Shown one piece after another: positions 27,232 through 32,949 of a stretch of DNA of 32,949 nucleotides. The translations under genes were made by a program, and so were the position numbers. The stretch's first letter is position 1. Each line of letters opens with the position of its first letter. The stretch is from an uncultured Clostridia bacterium (GTDB lineage Bacteria > Bacillota > Clostridia > Christensenellales > CAG-138): assembly GCA_946631895.1 (NCBI GenBank), contig CAMPAN010000011.1:1-32949 (forward strand). The letters run 5' to 3'. The notes beneath the pieces are model-generated. The model was not told where the DNA came from and ran no database searches. It saw nothing but the letters and a program-made list of their open reading frames with translations.

Positions 27232-28018
27232 CGTAAAATCGTTTATTGAATTGCTCATTTCGCAGGTCAACAAAGGCATCTACGTTTGGGGCGGCAACGG
27301 CGAGGATTTGACCGCTATGAACGATCCTATCGCATGGATCGAACGCCGCGAAGAAGACCCCGAAAATGAGAAACGCGACATTGCGCTTTTTGAGAAGCGC
27401 AAAAAAGCGGGCGTGAACCCGATTCAGGCGTTCGACTGTTCGGGTCTCGTGTACTGGGCGTTGCACACGCTCGGTTTACAGAAATCCGACCTATCATCTC
27501 GCGGGTTCTATTCTCTTTGCAGGCATATTGAGGAAAAAGACCTGCGCGTCGGCGATCTCGTCTTTCATCACGACGGAACGCAGATCGTTCACGTCGGCGT
27601 GTGCGTCGGGGAGGAACAGATCGAATCCCGCGGGCGCGACGTTGGCGTTGTGAAGAATCGCAGAAAGGCGGGCTACTGGAACAGATTCGGTCGGCTTCCG
27701 TGCTTCGACGGAGAACCCGAACCGTCACCCGAACCCGATCCTGAGCCGACACCCGAACCGCCTGCACCGACGGAAAAGCTCGTGAAAGTGGTCGGCGGCT
27801 CTGTACGGGTGCGCGACGGTAACGGAGCGGGAAACGTGCAGATCGGCACGGCTCACAACGCGAAATGGTACAAAGAACACAGGATCGACAAACACAGCGA
27901 CGAATTTCCGCTGATCCGGCAATGCGAGGAATACCCGTACTGGTACGCCATCGAATACAAGGGACAGATCGGTTATATCACGTCAATGCCCCGATACACG
28001 GAGGTCATCGAAAAATGA
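27221..28018 (+). CDS. Endolysin: NlpC/P60-type hydrolase with P/E-rich linker and SH3-like C-terminus
   Basis: IYVWGGNGEDLT...QAFDCSGLVYWAL...LRVGDLVFHHDGTQIVHVGVCVG (Cys/His catalytic motifs). Confidence 0.93.
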   Translation: MSTDVKSFIELLISQVNKGIYVWGGNGEDLTAMNDPIAWIERREEDPENEKRDIALFEKRKKAGVNPIQAFDCSGLVYWALHTLGLQKSDLSSRGFYSLCRHIEEKDLRVGDLVFHHDGTQIVHVGVCVGEEQIESRGRDVGVVKNRRKAGYWNRFGRLPCFDGEPEPSPEPDPEPTPEPPAPTEKLVKVVGGSVRVRDGNGAGNVQIGTAHNAKWYKEHRIDKHSDEFPLIRQCEEYPYWYAIEYKGQIGYITSMPRYTEVIEK

Positions 28019-28422
28019 CAGCTGTAATTGCATCACTCGGCGCGGCGTTGATCGCCGCCGCCGTGTCTATTATTTCCCTGTGCTTGCAAAGAAAATGGAA
28101 AAAGCAGGATCAAAGCGCCGGAAAGCTGGATGAGCTCGCAGGACAGGTCCAGTCGGTCAAAAATACGCTTGATCGGCACATCGCAACGGACGCAGAAAAT
28201 GACGCGCGGCAAGCTCGCCGCCGGATCATCGCGTTCGCGGATGAATGCCGCCGCGAAGAGCAGCACAGCGAAGAACACTTTGACAACGTGCTCGAAGATA
28301 TAACATTTTATCGGCAATACTGCGACGACCATCCTAAATTCAAAAACGAAAAGGCGTCGCATTCCATCCGCTATATCGAAGACGTTTATGATGTAACAAA
28401 ACGCAAAAATGCGTTTATTTGA
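28015..28422 (+). CDS. Membrane-anchored protein of the lysis cassette
   Basis: One N-terminal TM (VIASLGAALIAAAVSIISLCL) plus charged domain; ATGA overlap with endolysin. Confidence 0.7.
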   Translation: MTAVIASLGAALIAAAVSIISLCLQRKWKKQDQSAGKLDELAGQVQSVKNTLDRHIATDAENDARQARRRIIAFADECRREEQHSEEHFDNVLEDITFYRQYCDDHPKFKNEKASHSIRYIEDVYDVTKRKNAFI

Positions 28423-28437
28423 AAGGAGATCAAAAAA

Positions 28438-28677
28438 ATGAAGCTTCCGAACAAGGTATATGACGTTTTGAAATGGATCACGCTGGTCGTGATTCCCGCC
28501 CTTGCGACCGCATACGTCGGACTTGCGGCAATTTGGGGATTCCCATACGCTGACGCGATCAGCAAGACCGCCTGTGTGGTCTGTACGCTCCTCGGCGCGT
28601 TGCTCGGCATTTCCACGGCAGAATATAACGCCGCGAAGAAAGAGCCGTTCAAATGGCACGACAAAGAACTCGAATAA
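28438..28677 (+). CDS. Phage holin (phiLC3-like)
   Basis: MKLPNKVYDVLKWITLVVIPALATAYVGLAAIWGFPYADAISKTACVVCTLLGALLGISTAEYN: two TM segments, charged tail. Confidence 0.9.
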   Translation: MKLPNKVYDVLKWITLVVIPALATAYVGLAAIWGFPYADAISKTACVVCTLLGALLGISTAEYNAAKKEPFKWHDKELE

Positions 28678-28721
28678 AAGGCTTCCGGCGTTGGTCATGC
28701 GCCGGATGGTGCTCCTCCTTG

Positions 28722-28744
28722 CCCCCGCTTCGGCGGGGGTTTTT
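28722..28744 (+). terminator. Rho-independent terminator of late operon
   Basis: CCCCCGC-TTCG-GCGGGGG-TTTTT. Confidence 0.92.
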
Positions 28745-28776
28745 CTGGTTTTATTGGATATGTATTTGGACACAAC

Positions 28777-28808
28777 AAAAAAACAGACCGATAATATCGG
28801 TCTGTTTT
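28777..28808 (-). terminator. Rho-independent terminator, strongest on minus strand, abutting the tRNA-derived attP
   Basis: AACAGACCGAT/ATCGGTCTGTT; seven A on the left edge become seven T on the minus strand. Confidence 0.8.
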
Positions 28809-28836
28809 GGTGCCGGTGGTGGGACTCGAACCCACG
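28808..28836 (-). other. attP: Candidate attP core: 3' end of a host tRNA gene (T-arm, acceptor, CCA), probably tRNA-Leu
   Basis: Minus strand CGTGGGTTCGAGTCCCACCACCGGCACCA: T-stem GTGGG/CCCAC, loop TTCGAGT, acceptor CACCGGC, discriminator A, CCA; no 5' half; adjacent to integrase. Confidence 0.85.
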
Positions 28837-28886
28837 TTAGTACATATCAGATTATGCCTTATAAATTGTCGTTTTCTCTCATTTTG

Positions 28887-30071
28887 TCAAGGTTTTTCGG
28901 CTCTTTTATCTTCGGAATCAGAAACACCTTTTTCACTTTCCGAAACGCTTTTTTCGGTATTTAATGTGCAATTTTGGACACGTTTTTGGACACGCTTATC
29001 CGCTTTCGTGTAGAACGCCCGCATGCGCTGCACGTCGCTGTTTTTGTCTTTCACGGAGAGGTGCGTATAAATATCGTGCACGACGTCAGGCGTCGACCAT
29101 CCTCCGATTTGCATCGTGCTTTTTTCCGTCCATCGTAAATGGTACGCAAGCGACGCGAACGAATGCCGGAGGCAGTGCAGCGTGATTTCCGGCAATCCGG
29201 CAGCCGCACACAGTTTCGTCAAATGTGCGTTGATGGTTGTCGCTGAGACCGTGACTGGAACGGCCGAAAGAAGCTCCGCAATGCGCGGAATCATGACCGG
29301 AACGTCCCGGCGCGAAAGATCCGTTTTGTTCAGCTCCTTTCTGGTCAATCCGTTTTCACCGCGCACCATTGCCCCGCGGACTTTTATCGTATCTCCGTTG
29401 CACGATTCGAGCGCCAGGATCTCCGACAGCCGAAGCGAATGCAGCGCAAGCAAATAGACGACCTCGCACGAATCGCCTTTGATCGCTGGAAGAAGCTTCT
29501 GGATCTGCTCATAGTCAAGGAACCCTCGTTCGGCGCGGACGGTCTTCGGGAGATTCACATCAGGTATAGGTTCCTTGGCGTACTTCATGGCAATGGTTAC
29601 GAGCCGCCATGCGTTTTTTACGGTCTTCGCGCTGATGGCCGACGCTTCTTTGGAGATCATCACCTGATACGGAATGCGCGAAACCGGCTGATCCATATAT
29701 TCCGAAAAGCGCGTTTTCCGCATAGACTTATAGGATCTGACCGTCGACGGTGACAATACGGCTGCATTGTCCGCAATGTATTTATCAATCAGCGATCCGA
29801 GCGTAACGCCCGGCGCGTTCTTTGCCTGTTCAATCATGCCCGCTTTGACCGCGCGCGCGCGGATATAGTACGCCGCCTCGGTGTCCTCGGTGATCCACAC
29901 GCGGGAGCCGGACACCATCACCCGCCCGCGATATTTCCCGGACGGCGTCAGCTTCGGCGGTGCGACCGTTATTTCGTCTTTCGGTTTCCGCTTGCGCTGC
30001 ACACGTTCCCCGCAGAACCGGCAGAAAACGGAATCGTCCTCTATGTCCCTCTTGCAATATTTACATTGCAT
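28887..30071 (-). CDS. int: Tyrosine-recombinase integrase with N-terminal zinc ribbon
   Basis: MQCKYCKRDIEDDSVFCRFCGERV; SAM-like domain; LHSLRLSEI, LHCLRHSFASLAY, GGWSTPDVVHDIYTHLS catalytic boxes. Confidence 0.95.
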   Translation of the reverse strand: MQCKYCKRDIEDDSVFCRFCGERVQRKRKPKDEITVAPPKLTPSGKYRGRVMVSGSRVWITEDTEAAYYIRARAVKAGMIEQAKNAPGVTLGSLIDKYIADNAAVLSPSTVRSYKSMRKTRFSEYMDQPVSRIPYQVMISKEASAISAKTVKNAWRLVTIAMKYAKEPIPDVNLPKTVRAERGFLDYEQIQKLLPAIKGDSCEVVYLLALHSLRLSEILALESCNGDTIKVRGAMVRGENGLTRKELNKTDLSRRDVPVMIPRIAELLSAVPVTVSATTINAHLTKLCAAAGLPEITLHCLRHSFASLAYHLRWTEKSTMQIGGWSTPDVVHDIYTHLSVKDKNSDVQRMRAFYTKADKRVQKRVQNCTLNTEKSVSESEKGVSDSEDKRAEKP

Positions 30072-30514
30072 TGACTTTTCACAACCTTTCAAAATTGCAA
30101 GGTTTTACAAAGTAAGAAAATAAGTCAAAAAACGATATTTATTTCTTCACTTTTTGCAATAAAACTGCAATTTTCGCAAAAATAACTATCAAAATCGCCC
30201 GTTTTTATAAATAAGTTTCACTTTTATATCAAACTCGTTTCCGATCCGGTGACAATCTGACACCGATTGACTACAAAGTGTAGGCGGTTGAAACGGGGTA
30301 CAAATTGTACCGTGGTTGTACTTGTAACAAATACTTACATATTGATCCGCGTCGCATCGTCACGCGCGGAGCGCGTCCGTTTTCGGTGCGTTTGCGATCC
30401 AGTTATAGTCAAGTAAGAAAACCCCGAAAATACGGCGTTTCAGCGCGTCAAACGTGCATCTTTTCAAAAAAGACGCATTTTGCGTCAAGCAACCGTCAAG
30501 TAAACCGTTCGCTG

Positions 30515-30617
30515 CAGATTGCGGCAACTCGCCGCAACTCGCCGCAGATTGCGGCTCGCGCGCGCGCCCGCGCGTTTTGGATTCGGATTCGGATTCGGAT
30601 TGTATTGTATTCAAGTA
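30515..30617 (+). repeat. Second origin-like module (30-bp-spaced CAGATTGCGGC repeats, GC-rich palindrome, GGATTC iterons)
   Basis: CAGATTGCGGC at 30515 and 30545; ggattcggattcggattcggatt at 30579-30601; ttgtattgtattcaag; matches 3207-3325. Confidence 0.55.
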
Positions 30618-30625
30618 AAGCGCGG

Positions 30626-31219
30626 TCATTTACAGTATTTTTTCAATGCGTCCTCGATTTCGCCGTTTACTTCTCCGCCCGCTTTCTTTACAAGGCGCAT
30701 CAAGCGTCCTTTCATACCGCCTTGCGTTCGATCATTCGGAAAACCCCAACGCAACGCACGGGCGCAGACAGTCGCCGCGTCCACATATCGACCCTCACGC
30801 TCCAAAAAGATCGCGTATATTTTGAAAACCTCGCCATAAAGTGGCTGTTGATAATACTTTTCATAAGGACGTTTGAAGGCATATGCACGAAGCATCTGAT
30901 CCTGACACGCTTTTTCAAAATCCTCCTTTTTTACGGTCTGATCGACGCGCATTTCTTGTATTTCTGTTTGCGCGTGCCAAAACTGATATTCTGCGTTCCG
31001 AAACTCGGGATCGAGCTTTGCGGTATAATAAAGAATATCCTTTTGATTACCTTTCTCGATTGCATACTGGAGGTTTTCTTTATAATGGTTCAACATAAAA
31101 TCATTGTTCGGATCGTCGTAGCTTATTCTAACGGAATAGGCATCCGCGTCTGAGCGCTGTTCTTTCTTTGCCTTTTTGTATGCAGAAAGAAAACGCTTGA
31201 AAGCGCTGAAAAATGACAT
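30626..31219 (-). CDS. Hypothetical protein in the repressor operon
   Basis: AGGAGGG RBS before ATG at 31219 (minus); MSFFSAFKRFLSAYKKAKKEQRSD...; TPR-like feel, no family recognised. Confidence 0.75.
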   Translation of the reverse strand: MSFFSAFKRFLSAYKKAKKEQRSDADAYSVRISYDDPNNDFMLNHYKENLQYAIEKGNQKDILYYTAKLDPEFRNAEYQFWHAQTEIQEMRVDQTVKKEDFEKACQDQMLRAYAFKRPYEKYYQQPLYGEVFKIYAIFLEREGRYVDAATVCARALRWGFPNDRTQGGMKGRLMRLVKKAGGEVNGEIEDALKKYCK

Positions 31220-31238
31220 TGTGACCCTCCTATAAATC

Positions 31239-31284
31239 AAAAAACCGGAATATGATGCTCCAGTTTATAGAGCATCATACTCCG
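31239..31284 (-). terminator. Rho-independent terminator overlapping the repressor 3' end
   Basis: Minus strand CGGAGTATGATGCTC-TATAAACTG-GAGCATCATATTCCG-G-TTTTTT. Confidence 0.85.
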
Positions 31285-31720
31285 AATCGTTCCGTGACTT
31301 CTTTTTTTCCTGTTCGATCTGCCGATCAACTTCCGTGTGCAGATCTTCCTTTTTCGCTTCGCATTTGAGATCGACTGCAACCGAGCACACATAGTCCAGT
31401 ATGACCTTCCGATCTGCGTCCGGCAGCATGACGAACTTTTCGATCAGAACGCGGGCGGCACGGTCGAGATTGTACCGTTCGCATAGATTGTCGATCTCGT
31501 CCTCCGGTGACGAAATTAACATATCACCGGTTCCGGTGCGGAGCCATTCTTCATTTACACGAAATTCACGGCAAATAATAAAAACAGTTTGGTCGGATGG
31601 GTTATTATCGCCGCGCTCAATTGCATTCAAGCTCGGCTGCTTGATACCGATCCTTGCGGAAAATGCCGTTTGTGTCAATCCGGCCTTTTGCCGAATCTCC
31701 TTTATCCTATCACCGATCAA
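31265..31720 (-). CDS. CI-like XRE-family repressor
   Basis: MIGDRIKEIRQKAGLTQTAFSARIGIKQPSLNAIERGDNNPSDQTVFIICREFRVNEEWLRTGTG. Confidence 0.93.
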   Translation of the reverse strand: MIGDRIKEIRQKAGLTQTAFSARIGIKQPSLNAIERGDNNPSDQTVFIICREFRVNEEWLRTGTGDMLISSPEDEIDNLCERYNLDRAARVLIEKFVMLPDADRKVILDYVCSVAVDLKCEAKKEDLHTEVDRQIEQEKKKSRNDSEYDAL

Positions 31721-31746
31721 AATATCGCCTCCTATCTTTGATTTTC

Positions 31747-31774
31747 ATTATAACAGCATAGCGGAATTTGTCAA
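31747..31774 (-). promoter_or_regulatory. Repressor promoter (TTGACA-16-TATAAT, minus strand)
   Basis: TGTCAA at 31769-31774 and ATTATA at 31747-31752 on plus. Confidence 0.8.
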
Positions 31775-31781
31775 GAAAAAA

Positions 31782-31796
31782 TATAGGCAAACTATA
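31782..31796. promoter_or_regulatory. Operator O1 (TATAG-N5-CTATA)
   Basis: Perfect inverted repeat TATAGGCAAACTATA between divergent promoters. Confidence 0.75.
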
Positions 31797-31805
31797 AAAT
31801 AATGC

Positions 31806-31834
31806 TTGACAATATAGGCGGGCTATGCTATATT
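31806..31834 (+). promoter_or_regulatory. Early lytic promoter (TTGACA-17-TATATT) overlapping operator O2 (31813-31827, TATAG-N5-CTATG)
   Basis: Consensus -35/-10 with a second copy of the operator half-sites in the spacer. Confidence 0.85.
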
Positions 31835-31877
31835 ATAGGTGAACAATAAAGAACACGGGTCACAGGAGGAAATAAAA

Positions 31878-32108
31878 ATGGATTACGAAGCCGCAAAACG
31901 TATGGAGGATTTTGCAACATATATTCTCGAACAGAATCAGGCTATGCAGAAAAAGATGTGGGAAGCCCTTGAGCCTGTTTTGACGGCAGATGAAATTCAC
32001 GGTCTTAAATGCTATGTCGGACTGTTCCATATGTTTAACGACCAAAGGTGTTTTGATGCAGTCAAAAAATCAGTTGGAGAACAGCTTTACAACGAACTTC
32101 ACAAATAA
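31878..32108 (+). CDS. First gene of the early lytic operon, unknown function
   Basis: AGGAGG RBS; MDYEAAKRMEDFATYILEQNQAMQKKMWEALEPVLTADEIHGLKCYVGLFHMFNDQ. Confidence 0.7.
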   Translation: MDYEAAKRMEDFATYILEQNQAMQKKMWEALEPVLTADEIHGLKCYVGLFHMFNDQRCFDAVKKSVGEQLYNELHK

Positions 32109-32189
32109 AATCAATCACCCGCGCCCCGCTAATGCAGCCGAGGACGGTCACAAGCCCGTGTAAATGCAGAGTGGCGAATCAAAAGGAAC

Positions 32190-32296
32190 GGCAAGTGATA
32201 GGCTCCGACAAGCCAGCGTAAAGCCGGATCGGGATTTGGATTGATAGCAAGGTCTTGAGGAGTGACTACGACCACAGACGCCCGCCGGTACTTGCC
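32190..32296 (+). ncRNA. Candidate structured RNA in the early leader
   Basis: 7-bp closing stem GGCAAGT/ACTTGCC, internal GGCT/AGCC and GGTC/GACC pairings; no convincing long ORF from 32109 to 32334. Confidence 0.3.
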
Positions 32297-32334
32297 TCCA
32301 AAAATGAAAGATTCAAGCGAAAGGAGAAAACAGC

Positions 32335-32496
32335 ATGGAAAGAAACACGCTGACGGTCGAACAGACCAAGGACGCGGATCGCTTGGCAAAAGCGCTCGCC
32401 GAGCTTCCGAAGGAGCTTCAGGACGTCGCAGCGCTCACTACGACCGCATACCTTGAAGGGTATCTCGCGGGAGTGCATACACAGAAAAGCGCATGA
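32335..32496 (+). CDS. Small protein, 53 aa (absent from supplied ORF track)
   Basis: AAGGAG RBS; MERNTLTVEQTKDADRLAKALAELPKELQDVAALTTTAYLEGYLAGVHTQKSA*. Confidence 0.75.
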   Translation: MERNTLTVEQTKDADRLAKALAELPKELQDVAALTTTAYLEGYLAGVHTQKSA

Positions 32497-32516
32497 TTAT
32501 AAGTTTTTGCGTATGG

Positions 32517-32602
32517 CTTGCCGACCATAGCCGGAGGCGGCTGCTTGTGTGAGGCGGGGTCGAGTCCCCAACGGTCAAAGGTTCGATTCCACGATTGGCA
32601 AG
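32517..32602 (+). other. tRNA-like / pseudo-tRNA segment
   Basis: 8-bp end pairing CTTGCCGA/TTGGCAAG, D-arm-like AGCC-GGAGGC-GGCT, T-arm-like GGTTCGATTCC; anticodon arm and outer T-stem do not fit. Confidence 0.3.
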
Positions 32603-32770
32603 GTGCAAAACCACAAGCCGGTGAAAAACGCATGGGTTATAGGAGCGCCACGAACGAAGCCCCTCAAATCTGGATGTTGTAAATGCGGATGTAACGGATC
32701 ACCCAAAAGCCCGATTCCACAACCGTGACGGCTCGGAGAGACGAGCGACTTATCGAAACAGGAGGATCAC

Positions 32771-32949
32771 ATGAAAGGAAAACTGACACTTGAACAAGCG
32801 GAGCAGATGATGAAGCGAACCGGCGGTTCGCTCTATCTCAGCGGCACGCAGATCACGGCGCTGCCGGACAATCTGACGGTCGGCGGTTGGCTCGATCTCA
32901 GCGGCACGCAGATCACGGCGCTGCCGGACAATCTGACGGTCGGCGGTAG
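32771..32949 (+). CDS. LRR protein, N-terminal part (continues at base 25 of the window after circular closure)
   Basis: GGAGG RBS at 32761; MKGKLTLEQAEQMMKRTGGSLYLSGTQITALPDNLTVGGWLDLSGTQITALPDNLTVGG; open to window end. Confidence 0.85.
   Translation, partial: MKGKLTLEQAEQMMKRTGGSLYLSGTQITALPDNLTVGGWLDLSGTQITALPDNLTVGG
32822..32949 (+). repeat. 60-bp tandem repeat encoding 20-aa LRR units
   Basis: Units 32822-32881 and 32882-32941 differ at 2 of 60 positions; a third partial unit is at 17-55 after closure. Confidence 0.92.

Noticed and set aside
32109-32334. Group I intron remnant
   Set aside because: No interrupted gene flanks it and the conserved P/Q/R/S core elements could not be recognised.
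32771-32949. Diversity-generating retroelement driving LRR variation
   Set aside because: No reverse transcriptase ORF and no template repeat seen in the window.

Overview
The window looks like an essentially complete temperate siphovirus-type phage genome, probably from a Firmicutes/Clostridia host (strong AGGAGG ribosome-binding sites; neck and tail gene set of the Listeria A118-like type). Bases 1-24 equal bases 32926-32949, and joining them keeps an open reading frame intact, so the molecule is most simply a circular ~32.9-kb unit opened inside a 60-bp leucine-rich-repeat tract. Order in the window: early region (LRR protein, HTH protein, ERF annealing protein, HNH, SSB, replication initiator, resolvase-like protein, sigma-like regulator, DUF1351, Lar-like protein, DNA methyltransferase, zinc ribbons); a structured non-coding leader plus tRNA-Gln; packaging, head, neck, tail and baseplate genes; endolysin and holin; a tRNA-derived attP; integrase; an origin-like repeat module; and a CI-like repressor with a divergent promoter/operator region leading into the early genes. 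The observations I would follow first: (1) the early-gene LRR protein with near-identical 60-bp repeats; (2) a hairpin-rich, promoter-proximal non-coding leader before the late genes, with several intrinsic terminators inside the late operon; (3) an origin-like iteron module present twice, once in the initiator CDS and once beside the integrase, with one block inverted; (4) two structured or tRNA-like non-coding segments in the early leader. Family calls come from reading the supplied translations; no database search was run.
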